A program made the position numbers and the translations under genes. The notes under the pieces were generated by a model. The model worked only from the letters and a program-made list of their open reading frames with translations, searched no databases and was not told the DNA's origin. From the NCBI GenBank assembly GCA_002314715.1, contig DCGY01000017.1:1-11851 (forward strand): a stretch of 11,851 nt of DNA. Reading direction: 5' to 3'. The DNA is from Lachnospiraceae bacterium UBA1766 (lineage in GTDB: Bacteria > Bacillota > Clostridia > Lachnospirales > Lachnospiraceae). Below are positions 1 through 7,284 of the stretch, piece by piece (the first letter of the stretch is position 1; each line of letters opens with the position of its first letter).

Positions 1-56
1 GGTAGAGCACTTCACTCGTAATGAAGGGGTCGTGGGTTCGAGTCCCATTTTCAGCT
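1..56 (+). tRNA. tRNA-Thr (CGT anticodon), 5' end cut off by the window
   Basis: The end of the D arm (GGTAGAGCA) is followed by an anticodon stem of CTTCA (10-14) and TGAAG (22-26). It encloses the 7-base loop CTCGTAA with anticodon CGT at 17-19, which reads the Thr codon ACG. The T arm is GTGGG (32-36), loop TTCGAGT, CCCAT (44-48), closed by one G-T wobble. The 3' acceptor strand is TTTCAGC (49-55) and the discriminator is T at 56, which suits bacterial tRNA-Thr. CCA is not encoded. The 5' acceptor strand and most of the D arm lie outside the window; the visible 3' strand predicts a 5' strand of GCTGAAA. Confidence 0.95.
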
Positions 57-71
57 TTCCCAAAATAAAAC

Positions 72-79
72 AAAGGAGG
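72..79 (+). promoter_or_regulatory. Shine-Dalgarno site fixing a TTG start
   Basis: AAAGGAGG lies 8 bases before the TTG at 88. No in-frame ATG or GTG lies between the tRNA end and this TTG, so the site supports TTG as the true start of the membrane-protein gene. Confidence 0.85.
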
Positions 80-87
80 AAAAAAAG

Positions 88-1266
88 TTGGGTAATTTTT
101 TTAACAGTATTTTGTCCATCATCCCTAATTGTATTTATGCCATTTTTTGGTTGATTGTAGCTTTTGTTGCAGCTTCAATCGTAAAGGGACTTGTAACAAA
201 ACTTCTGAAGGCTTTAAAGGCAGAGCAGTACTTAAGCAAACTTGGCGTAAAGGATACCGCTACCAATAGCTCTATCGTTTTCGTAGGTAAGCTTGCATAT
301 TGTTTGACTTTCTTGCTCTTCTTACCTGCTATTTTGAATAGACTTGGAATGAATACCGTATCTGATCCGATTCTCAGAGTTGTAAATTCTTTCCTTGCGT
401 TTATTCCCAATGTAGTAGCAGCAGCAATTATTCTTATCGTTGGTCTTTTCATTGCAAAGATTCTTAAGGAGCTTTTGGTTCCCGTATTGAAGGCAATCAA
501 GATTGATGCGCTTCAGGCTAAAGCAGGTATTCAGACCGGTGAGAACAATTCATTTTCTGTAATCATTGCAAATTGTGTTTACGCTGTAATTGTTCTTCTT
601 GTTATTACTGCAGCATTAAATCAGTTAGGTGTTGCTACCATTGCAGCTCCTGCAAATAACATTGTTAGCGCAATCTTCGGATACATTCCCGGATTTATTG
701 CAGCAATCTTGATTATTGCAATCGGTGTGTTTGTAGCAAAGCTTGTTGCAAAGGTTCTTCAGTCTGTATTGGCAGGTGTTGGTGCGGATTCTTTTGTAGA
801 GAAAGTTACCGGTACTCCCGCAAAGACTTCTCTTTCTAAGCTGATTGCTGAGATTGTTAAATATGTATTGGTTATCATCTTTGTTGTTCAGGGTATTTCC
901 GCATTAAAGCTTCCTGTACTTGCTTCCGTAGGTACTTCCATCATCGCTTACATGCCTGCAGTTCTTGCAGCTGTAGCTATTTTGTTGGTAGGTATTTTCG
1001 CCGGAAACGCTGTAGAAAAGTTGATTGCTAAGAAGTTCCCTACCGCAAAGGGTACTGCTGTAATCGCTAAGATTGCAATTTATGTATTGGTTGGCTTCCT
1101 TTGCTTAAGCCAGTTGGGAATCGCTACCAAGATCGTAGAGACAACCTTCATCTTAATCGTAGCTGGTCTTGCTATTGCATTTGCTGTAGCATTTGGTATT
1201 GGTGGACGTCAGTTCGCAGCAAATACCTTAGACAAGCTTGAGAAGAAAATGGACGACAATAAATAA
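88..1266 (+). CDS. Membrane protein with four 'conserved TM helix' repeats (MscS-associated), probable mechanosensitive-channel-type protein
   Basis: A 392-residue, very hydrophobic integral membrane protein. It contains four tandem units. Each opens with an amphipathic stretch and a Pro-containing helix ending in a basic segment: IIPNCIYAIF near 11, FIPNVVAAAI near 106, YIPGFIAAIL near 199, YMPAVLAAVA near 288. The aligned prolines are at 13, 107, 201 and 290, a period of 89-94 residues. Each unit also has a second hydrophobic segment (about 62-84, 156-180, 250-272, 325-345). A final glycine-rich helix (about 352-376, GLAIAFAVAFGIGGRQFAA) resembles the pore helix of MscS-like channels, but the protein ends 16 residues later, so the cytoplasmic MscS beta domain is absent. 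The unit matches the family known as 'conserved TM helix' (PF05552 by memory), often annotated as mechanosensitive ion channel. Gating or transport is inferred from family only. The start is TTG with a strong ribosome site. It lies 31 bases after the tRNA with no terminator between, so co-transcription is possible. Confidence 0.8.
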   Translation: MGNFFNSILSIIPNCIYAIFWLIVAFVAASIVKGLVTKLLKALKAEQYLSKLGVKDTATNSSIVFVGKLAYCLTFLLFLPAILNRLGMNTVSDPILRVVNSFLAFIPNVVAAAIILIVGLFIAKILKELLVPVLKAIKIDALQAKAGIQTGENNSFSVIIANCVYAVIVLLVITAALNQLGVATIAAPANNIVSAIFGYIPGFIAAILIIAIGVFVAKLVAKVLQSVLAGVGADSFVEKVTGTPAKTSLSKLIAEIVKYVLVIIFVVQGISALKLPVLASVGTSIIAYMPAVLAAVAILLVGIFAGNAVEKLIAKKFPTAKGTAVIAKIAIYVLVGFLCLSQLGIATKIVETTFILIVAGLAIAFAVAFGIGGRQFAANTLDKLEKKMDDNK

Positions 1267-1294
1267 TTTATTTCGTTTCAAAAGCTAACAAAAC

Positions 1295-1324
1295 CTCACA
1301 GGTCAATGACCTGTGGGTTTTTTT
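1295..1324 (+). terminator. Rho-independent terminator, probably acting on both strands
   Basis: A 10-bp stem (1295-1304 with 1308-1317, one T-G wobble) closes a 3-base loop, AAT, and is followed by seven Ts at 1318-1324. This is a strong terminator for the plus-strand membrane-protein gene. On the minus strand the same hairpin is followed by a short T run (AAAA at 1290-1293 on plus), giving a weaker terminator for the converging ABC operon. The stop codon of the minus-strand permease (TGA, 1305-1303) lies across the stem and loop. Confidence 0.92.
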
Positions 1325-2115
1325 ATTGCCTTGTTTTCGAATAGAGTAATGCAGTGATAGAAGATATATGCCATAAAACATAGGAGTAATATGGACGCAA
1401 TTACCTGCGTTAATTGGAAAGTTTGGGAGCCATAAATAATAAGATATCCCAAGCCCTTTCTTGCAGATAAAAATTCTCCGATTATTACGCCAACCAAAGA
1501 CAATCCAATATTAACTTTCGTGATGGAAAGAAGAATTGGTATGGTTTGTGGAAAAACCACCAGTTGAAAGGTTTGCATACGTGTTCCGCCCAATGTTTGA
1601 ATGAGGATTTCTTTTTCCGGTTCCGTTTGTAAATATCCGTTATAAATGCTTATTATGGAACCAAAAACGGCTACGGAAATACCGGCAATAATGATTGTAT
1701 CGATTCCGCTTCCCAACCATACCAGTAAAAGTGGGGCTAATGCGGACTTTGGCAGGCTGTTTAGAATTACCAGGTAGGGTTCCAGTACTTTGGACAGACT
1801 TTTTTGAAACCAAAGCAGGGTTGCAACGGCTATACTAATCATTGTTACCAACAGAAAACTGCAAGCGGTTTCAAGAAATGTCATACCGATATGGGACAGT
1901 AAGGTTCCTTCGGATAAACTATGAACATAAAAAGAAAGAATCCTTTTGGGAGAGGAAAAGAAAAAGGAATCTATCCAACCGAAATCGGAGGACAGTTCCC
2001 ATAGGAGAAGAAAACCAATACAGATGAAAAACTGTGTCAGTTTAATTTTCCGGTTTTTCCGTTTCCTCATTTGGAGATATGCTTGTTGTCTATTGCTTGT
2101 TGGTTGAATTCTCAT
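1303..2115 (-). CDS. ABC transporter permease, NitT/TauT (SsuC/TauC) type
   Basis: A 270-residue inner-membrane permease of the binding-protein-dependent family, and the second gene of a two-gene minus-strand operon. Hydrophobic segments lie at about 27-44, 78-103, 113-133, 138-158, 200-216 and 235-257, so about six membrane helices. The text LPKSALAPLLLVWLGSG (121-137) and GEFLSARKGLGYLI (213-226) is typical of nitrate/sulfonate/taurine/HMP-type permeases. The EAA coupling loop, which docks on the ATPase, is at about 172-193 (LGGTRMQTF...FPQTIPIL). The ATG start is well supported: GGGAGGAT lies about 7 bases upstream on the minus strand, and the gene overlaps the end of the ATPase gene by 26 bases, which implies translational coupling. 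A later Met at residue 16 is possible but unnecessary. The last codons are encoded by the terminator hairpin. The substrate cannot be told from sequence. Confidence 0.93.
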   Translation of the reverse strand: MRIQPTSNRQQAYLQMRKRKNRKIKLTQFFICIGFLLLWELSSDFGWIDSFFFSSPKRILSFYVHSLSEGTLLSHIGMTFLETACSFLLVTMISIAVATLLWFQKSLSKVLEPYLVILNSLPKSALAPLLLVWLGSGIDTIIIAGISVAVFGSIISIYNGYLQTEPEKEILIQTLGGTRMQTFQLVVFPQTIPILLSITKVNIGLSLVGVIIGEFLSARKGLGYLIIYGSQTFQLTQVIASILLLCFMAYIFYHCITLFENKAIKKPTGH

Positions 2116-2872
2116 GATTTAGATCCTCCCATAGTAAATTAAAATAATTATGAAATTCCGGACACTTGCTCGCAGATAAATAAGAATTATCTTTGGAACT
2201 TAATTGAATCGGGATATTACGTATGACGGTAGCGGGTCTTTTGGAAAGAACGATAATTCGGTCGGAAAGACTGATTGCTTCCGCTAAATCGTGCGTAATC
2301 AGTATGACAGTCTTTTTGGTTTGACGAATTAATCTGCATATATCAGAAGAAACATTTAATCTTGTCTGATAATCAAGTGCACTAAAGGGTTCGTCTAACA
2401 AAAGTAAATCCGGCTTAAGGGCCAAGGTGCGAATAAGTGCAGCCCTTTGCTTCATTCCTCCGGATAATTGGGAAGGATAACAGTGACGAAACCGATCCAG
2501 TCCGTATTCTTTTAGTAACGTATTTACATATTCCAAATGCATCGGTGTTTTCTGTTTGGTTATTTCCAAACCCAGCATTACATTTTGTTCAATGGTTCGC
2601 CATTCCAACAGCTGGTCCTTTTGTAACATATAACCGATAGGTCTTTGGATGTTACTGCCTGCATTACAGTTGAAAGAGATTTCTCCTTCTTCCGGCAAAA
2701 GTAATCCGGCGATAATCGATAAAAGGGTAGACTTTCCACATCCGCTGGGACCGACGATTGCAATAAATTCGCCTTCCCGAACGGAAAAATTGATATGATG
2801 AAGTGCGGCGGTTTCTTCTTGCGGACTGTGATAGGAGTAACCAATATTATGAAGTGTTAAAAAATTCGACAT
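2090..2872 (-). CDS. ABC transporter ATP-binding protein, NitT/TauT (SsuB/TauB) type
   Basis: A 260-residue ATPase that energises the permease encoded just downstream. All nucleotide-binding motifs are intact: Walker A GPSGCGKST (41-49), Q-loop around Q84 (MLQKD), ABC signature LSGGMKQR (136-143), Walker B LLLLDEP (156-162) with catalytic E161, D-loop SALD (164-167) and switch His194 (ITHD). Length and motif wording fit the SsuB/TauB subgroup. The start is the only plausible ATG, but the bases before it (TTTCTT) hold no Shine-Dalgarno sequence, unlike its neighbours, so initiation may be weak. The gene diverges from argH across a 161-base gap. A possible minus-strand -10 box, TACAAT, lies at 2912-2907, without a convincing -35. 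No substrate-binding protein is encoded on either side; one is expected elsewhere in the genome. Confidence 0.95.
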   Translation of the reverse strand: MSNFLTLHNIGYSYHSPQEETAALHHINFSVREGEFIAIVGPSGCGKSTLLSIIAGLLLPEEGEISFNCNAGSNIQRPIGYMLQKDQLLEWRTIEQNVMLGLEITKQKTPMHLEYVNTLLKEYGLDRFRHCYPSQLSGGMKQRAALIRTLALKPDLLLLDEPFSALDYQTRLNVSSDICRLIRQTKKTVILITHDLAEAISLSDRIIVLSKRPATVIRNIPIQLSSKDNSYLSASKCPEFHNYFNLLWEDLNHENSTNKQ

Positions 2873-2954
2873 AAGAAAGACCGATTGGGTAAGGTTTCTT
2901 GATTCTATTGTATGGAAAAGTTGAAAAAAAGTGATTTCTGAAAAAGAAGACTTT

Positions 2955-2972
2955 ATTGCATAAATATTTTAT
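2955..2972 (+). promoter_or_regulatory. Possible ArgR (ARG box) operator
   Basis: TGCAT-AAAT-ATTTT (2957-2970) resembles the ArgR/AhrC box core TGAAT-wwww-ATTCA: one mismatch in the left half and two in the right. It overlaps the -35 and spacer of the argH promoter, where a repressor would act. The region is AT-rich, so a chance match is quite possible. Confidence 0.3.
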
Positions 2973-2984
2973 TTGTGGTATCAT
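2956..2984 (+). promoter_or_regulatory. Sigma-A-type promoter for argH
   Basis: A -35 box TTGCAT (2956-2961) and a -10 box TATCAT (2979-2984) are separated by exactly 17 bases. A TGG just before the -10 gives an extended -10 (TGn). Transcription would start near 2991 and leave a leader of about 43 bases before the argH ATG. This is the best promoter-like match I found in the window. It probably drives the whole argH-to-10016 gene string. Confidence 0.65.
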
Positions 2985-3033
2985 TTTATGAAGTCTATTT
3001 TGAGATAAAGGCAAACAGAGGAAGGAAAGTACC

Positions 3034-4410
3034 ATGGCACAACTTTGGGGCGGACGATTTACAAAGGAAACTGACCAAATGGTCTATGACTTTAATGCGT
3101 CCATTACATTTGATCAAAGATTATTTGAAGAAGATATAGAAGGCAGCATTGCCCATGTAACCATGATGGCAAAGCAAGGTGTCCTTACCCAGGAGGAAAA
3201 GGAAAGTATTATTGCCGGATTAAACAGCATCAAGACCGATGTAGAATCCGGAGCTTTGGAGATCAGTACGAAATTTGAAGATATTCACAGCTTTGTGGAG
3301 GCAAATTTGATTGATCGTATTGGCGATGCCGGTAAGAAAATGCATACCGGTAGAAGCCGTAACGATCAGGTGGCATTGGACATGCGTCTGTATACTCGTA
3401 AGCAGGTGGTGATTGTAGATGATTTGCTGCGTGGATTATTGGAAGTGATTCTAAAAACCATGGAAGAGAACCTGGATACGTATATGCCCGGTTTTACGCA
3501 TTTACAAAAAGCACAGCCCACGACATTGGCCCATCATTACGGAGCTTATTTCGAAATGTTTAAAAGAGACAGACTTCGTATGAAGGATATTTTGGTTCGT
3601 ATGAATCAGTGCCCGCTTGGTGCCGGTGCTATGGCAGGTACCACTTATCCATTGGACCGTGCGTATACAGCTGAACTGATGCATTTTGACGGACCTACCT
3701 TAAACAGTATGGATTCCGTTGCGGACAGAGATTATCTGATTGAGTTTTTAGCTGCCTTGTCCACGATTATGATGCATTTAAGCCGTTTCTGTGAAGAAAT
3801 AATTATTTGGAATACCAATGAGTATCAGTTCGTGGAATTGGATGATGCGTATTCCACCGGAAGTAGTATTATGCCACAGAAAAAGAATCCGGATATAGCA
3901 GAACTTGTCAGAGGAAAGACAGGCCGAGTATATGGTGCTTTGGTAAGTATGCTTACGACCATGAAAGGTTTGCCTTTGGCTTATAATAAAGATATGCAGG
4001 AAGACAAACAGGTATCGTTCGATGCTTTTGATACCGTGAAGGATTGTCTGACATTATTTACGGGAATGCTTTCTACCATGAAATTCCGCAAGGATAAAAT
4101 GGCAGTCAGCGCTATGAATGGCTTTACAAATGCAACCGATGCAGCCGATTATTTGGTGAATAAGGGCGTACCGTTCCGTGATGCACATGGTATTATCGGA
4201 CGTCTGGTGTTGTATTGTATAGATAAAAATACTTCTATTGATGCCTTATCTCTTGCGGAACTCAAAGAAATCAGTCCCGTATTCGAGGAAGATATCTACG
4301 ATGCAGTTTCTTTGGAGACCTGTGTGGAAAAGAGATTAACCATCGGAGCACCCGGTAAGGATGCAATGAAGCAGGTAATCGCAATCAATAGAGAATATTT
4401 AAATATTTAG
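3034..4410 (+). CDS. argH: Argininosuccinate lyase
   Basis: The cytoplasmic enzyme of the last step of arginine biosynthesis: L-argininosuccinate to L-arginine plus fumarate. At 458 residues it is full length for the family. It opens with the characteristic LWGGRF (4-9). Conserved blocks of the fumarase/aspartase superfamily are present: HTGRSRNDQ (104-112), GFTHLQKAQPTT (153-164, His156) and the signature GSSIMPQKKNPD (276-287), whose flexible loop carries the catalytic serine. The ATG at 3034 is preceded by AGAGGAAGGA (3017-3026). It is the first gene of the plus-strand string, with its own promoter and a possible ArgR box. Its stop codon overlaps the ribosome site of asd (AGGAGG, 4409-4414), so the two are co-transcribed. 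argG is not next to it; the rest of the arginine pathway must lie elsewhere. Confidence 0.98.
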   Translation: MAQLWGGRFTKETDQMVYDFNASITFDQRLFEEDIEGSIAHVTMMAKQGVLTQEEKESIIAGLNSIKTDVESGALEISTKFEDIHSFVEANLIDRIGDAGKKMHTGRSRNDQVALDMRLYTRKQVVIVDDLLRGLLEVILKTMEENLDTYMPGFTHLQKAQPTTLAHHYGAYFEMFKRDRLRMKDILVRMNQCPLGAGAMAGTTYPLDRAYTAELMHFDGPTLNSMDSVADRDYLIEFLAALSTIMMHLSRFCEEIIIWNTNEYQFVELDDAYSTGSSIMPQKKNPDIAELVRGKTGRVYGALVSMLTTMKGLPLAYNKDMQEDKQVSFDAFDTVKDCLTLFTGMLSTMKFRKDKMAVSAMNGFTNATDAADYLVNKGVPFRDAHGIIGRLVLYCIDKNTSIDALSLAELKEISPVFEEDIYDAVSLETCVEKRLTIGAPGKDAMKQVIAINREYLNI

Positions 4411-4420
4411 GAGGAGTATT

Positions 4421-5506
4421 ATGAGCGAAAAATTAAAAGTAGGTATCTTAGGTGGTACCGGTATGGTAGGACAGCGTTTCATCGCATTATTGGAGAATCA
4501 TCCCTGGTTTGAGGTAACCACAATTGCGGCAAGTCCTCGTTCTGCAGGAAAGACTTATGCAGAAGCAGTTGGTGACCGTTGGAAAATGGATACCCCTATG
4601 CCTGAAGCTGTTAAGAATATCGTTGTTATGAATGTAAATGAAGTGGAAGCAGTTGCTTCTCAGGTTGATTTTGTTTTCAGTGCAGTAGATATGACCAAAG
4701 ATGAGATTAAGAAGATTGAGGAAGATTATGCGAAGACCGAAACTCCTGTTGTTTCCAACAACAGCGCACATAGATGGACTCCCGATGTTCCGATGATGGT
4801 TCCCGAAATTAATCCTCAGCATATGGAAGTAATTGAATCACAGAAGAAGCGTCTCGGAACCAAGAGAGGTTTCGTTGCAGTAAAGCCCAATTGCTCTATT
4901 CAGAGTTATGCTCCTGTACTTACCGCTTGGAAGGATTTTGAGCCTTACGAAGTTGTAGCTACTACTTATCAGGCAATTTCCGGCGCAGGTAAGACCTTCA
5001 AGGATTGGCCTGAAATGGTTGGAAATATTATTCCTTACATCGGCGGAGAAGAAGAAAAGTCTGAGAAGGAGCCTTTACGTCTTTGGGGTGAGGTTAAGGA
5101 TGGTGTTATCGTTCCTGCTACCAGTCCTGTGATTACCTGCCAGTGTATTCGTGTACCTGTTTTAAACGGTCACACAGCAGCTGTATTTGTAAAGTTCCGC
5201 AAGAAACCCACCAAAGAGCAGTTGATTGAAAAGTTGGTTAACTTCAGCGGTGTGCCTCAGGAATTACAGCTTCCCAGCGCACCCAAGCAGTTTATTCAGT
5301 ATATGGAAGAGGACAATAGACCTCAGATTACTCAGGATGTTAATTACGAGAACGGAATGGGAATCAGTGTTGGACGTATTCGTGAGGACCATGTTTATGA
5401 CTGGAAATTTGTCGGATTGTCACACAACACTGTTCGTGGTGCTGCAGGCGGTGCCGTACTCTGTGCTGAATTATTAAAGGCTAAGGGTTACATTACCAAG
5501 AAATAA
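4421..5506 (+). CDS. asd: Aspartate-semialdehyde dehydrogenase (fungal/archaeal-type)
   Basis: Converts L-aspartyl-4-phosphate to L-aspartate-4-semialdehyde with NADPH, the branch-point step to lysine/diaminopimelate, threonine and methionine. The 361-residue protein has an N-terminal Rossmann NADP site GILGGTGMVGQR (8-19), the active-site segment KPNCSIQ (155-161) with nucleophile Cys158, the substrate segment YQAISGAGK (183-191), and RVPVLNGHTAAVFV (244-257) with the general-base His251. The GxCSIQ-style active site and the overall wording fit the yeast/archaeal branch of the family rather than the E. coli type, as is usual in many Clostridia. It starts 10 bases after argH with its ribosome site AGGAGG spanning the argH stop. 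A 43-base gap without a terminator leads to the next gene. Confidence 0.96.
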   Translation: MSEKLKVGILGGTGMVGQRFIALLENHPWFEVTTIAASPRSAGKTYAEAVGDRWKMDTPMPEAVKNIVVMNVNEVEAVASQVDFVFSAVDMTKDEIKKIEEDYAKTETPVVSNNSAHRWTPDVPMMVPEINPQHMEVIESQKKRLGTKRGFVAVKPNCSIQSYAPVLTAWKDFEPYEVVATTYQAISGAGKTFKDWPEMVGNIIPYIGGEEEKSEKEPLRLWGEVKDGVIVPATSPVITCQCIRVPVLNGHTAAVFVKFRKKPTKEQLIEKLVNFSGVPQELQLPSAPKQFIQYMEEDNRPQITQDVNYENGMGISVGRIREDHVYDWKFVGLSHNTVRGAAGGAVLCAELLKAKGYITKK

Positions 5507-5549
5507 GATTTATAAATCATAGAACAGCAATCAGAAAGGGGAGGCAGGT

Positions 5550-7274
5550 ATGAGTGAGTTGCTTTATCAGGTAGATATTCTTAAGGCAATGAATCAAAAA
5601 CTGAGTCAAAAGGAAAAAATGTACCGTACCGTAATGGATACGGTTGACGGTGCTATTTTGTATTATTCCTTTGAGACCGGTGAACTTGCCTCCCTTGGTT
5701 GCTGGAAAAAGTATTTTGGTTTTGAAATACAGGATTTGCGTGAAATGCAATCCATTTTTGAATGCTTCCGTGATAAATACGAATTAGATTTAAGAGATGT
5801 TCTGTTTTTGGAAAATTCCGGTAAGGAACAGAAGGAAGTGGAGTGTCAACGTCGAAATTCCGGGGAATGGTTTAGTGTGTGCACCAGTGTTATTTATGAC
5901 GAAATGCATAGACCTTCCGAAAAAATCATTCATATTCTTGACATTACCAAACGGAAAAACCAGAATGATGAATTGACCTATTTTGCCTATTACGATTCTA
6001 TGACAGGTTTGTATAACCGAAATCATTTTATCGGCTGTTTGTCACGTCTCATTGAGAAGGCAAAAGCGAATAATGACATTATCAGTGTTCTAATGTTGGA
6101 TATTGATGATTTCCATAAGATTAATGATGGATTGGGAATTGTTCAGGGTGATGAGGTAGTTCAGCTTTTTGGCGGTGTGATCAAACAGTTTTGCAACGAT
6201 AAAGTGATTGCATGCCATTTGAACAGCGATCGCTATGCTGTAGCGATTTATCAGCCGGATGATAAGATGCATTCGGAATTATTTTACCAAAGAATTAAAG
6301 AACGAAACGAAAAACCATATGTCTTAAGTGACGGACATGAGGTTTATATGACCGTAAGTATGGGCTCTGCGGATTTTCCGGAGGCTGCGGATAATGCATT
6401 GGAATTATTAAATTGTGCAGAGATTACGGTTTTAAAGGGAAAAGCCACCACAAAAAATTGTATTCATTACTTCGATGTGCCCTTGTATTGTGATTTCAAA
6501 AATAATATTGAAATTGAAAATAAATTAAAAGAAGCTATTTTTAACAGAAGCTTTCAGTTGGTATATCAGCCGCAGTATTTTGCTGATACCAAAAAGCTTC
6601 GCGGTGTAGAGGCTTTGATTCGATGGAAAGACAATGAAGAACGGATGATCAGTCCGGGTGTTTTTATTCCTATCGCGGAAAAAAACGGCTCCATTCTTAC
6701 CATCGGCAATTGGGTTTTGGAAGAAAGCATTCGTCAGTTTGCCTCCTGGCAACAGAGATTTTCTTATGATTTTGTAATGTCGATTAACATCTCTGCAAAG
6801 CAATATGTACAGCATGATTTTGTTGATGTACTGATGGGCTTGCTGGAGAAATATCATGTGGACCCGACGAAAGTGGAATTGGAAATAACAGAGTCTGTCT
6901 TAATTGATGACTTTGATTTGATTATACGTAAAATGAATGAGCTTCAGGAAAAAGGTATTCGCATTTCACTGGATGATTTCGGTACCGGTTTTTCGTCCTT
7001 AAGTTATTTGAAGCGATTGCCCATCAATACCTTGAAAATTGATAAATCCTTTATCGATACGGTACTTACCGATTCGGCTACCCGGATTATTACTGAATCC
7101 ATTATTGACATGGTGAAATCCCTGGGATTTGAATCGGTTGCAGAAGGGGTTGAGGAGGAGCAGCAATATCGTTATCTGCATGCCATTGGGTGCGATATTA
7201 TTCAGGGATTTTTACTTGGCAGACCGTTGTCTGTCGAGAAACTGGATGAATTATTGAAAGAACAAAACCAATAG
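5550..7274 (+). CDS. PAS - degenerate GGDEF - EAL protein, probable c-di-GMP phosphodiesterase
   Basis: A 574-residue soluble signalling protein with no signal peptide or membrane segment. A short N-terminal helix (about 1-26) leads into a PAS-like sensor (about 22-135, ending HILDITKRK). A GGDEF domain (about 140-308) begins FAYYDSMTGLYNRNHF and keeps the metal Asp184 of LDIDDF, but its active-site GGDEF is replaced by NSDRY (225-229), so diguanylate cyclase activity is unlikely. The EAL domain (about 320-568) has all the residues of active enzymes: EAL (354-356), Asn413 (NIS), Glu445 (EITES), Asp475-Asp476 (DDFGTGFSSL), Lys496 (LKID), Glu532 (EGVE) and Gln552 (QGF). It should therefore cleave c-di-GMP to pGpG, with the dead GGDEF perhaps serving as a regulatory GTP site, as known for some relatives. 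The ribosome site AAAGGGGAGG ends 5 bases before the ATG. Its stop overlaps the ribosome site of topB. The signal sensed by the PAS domain is unknown. Confidence 0.93.
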   Translation: MSELLYQVDILKAMNQKLSQKEKMYRTVMDTVDGAILYYSFETGELASLGCWKKYFGFEIQDLREMQSIFECFRDKYELDLRDVLFLENSGKEQKEVECQRRNSGEWFSVCTSVIYDEMHRPSEKIIHILDITKRKNQNDELTYFAYYDSMTGLYNRNHFIGCLSRLIEKAKANNDIISVLMLDIDDFHKINDGLGIVQGDEVVQLFGGVIKQFCNDKVIACHLNSDRYAVAIYQPDDKMHSELFYQRIKERNEKPYVLSDGHEVYMTVSMGSADFPEAADNALELLNCAEITVLKGKATTKNCIHYFDVPLYCDFKNNIEIENKLKEAIFNRSFQLVYQPQYFADTKKLRGVEALIRWKDNEERMISPGVFIPIAEKNGSILTIGNWVLEESIRQFASWQQRFSYDFVMSINISAKQYVQHDFVDVLMGLLEKYHVDPTKVELEITESVLIDDFDLIIRKMNELQEKGIRISLDDFGTGFSSLSYLKRLPINTLKIDKSFIDTVLTDSATRIITESIIDMVKSLGFESVAEGVEEEQQYRYLHAIGCDIIQGFLLGRPLSVEKLDELLKEQNQ

Positions 7275-7284
7275 GGAGACTGTT

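Noticed and set aside
135..500. 121-codon open frame on the minus strand
   Set aside because: It is antisense to the membrane-protein gene, with no ribosome site and no recognisable domain.
2895..2935. Minus-strand promoter for the ABC operon
   Set aside because: TACAAT at 2912-2907 is a fair -10, but no acceptable -35 lies 16-18 bases upstream, so it is mentioned only in the gene entry.
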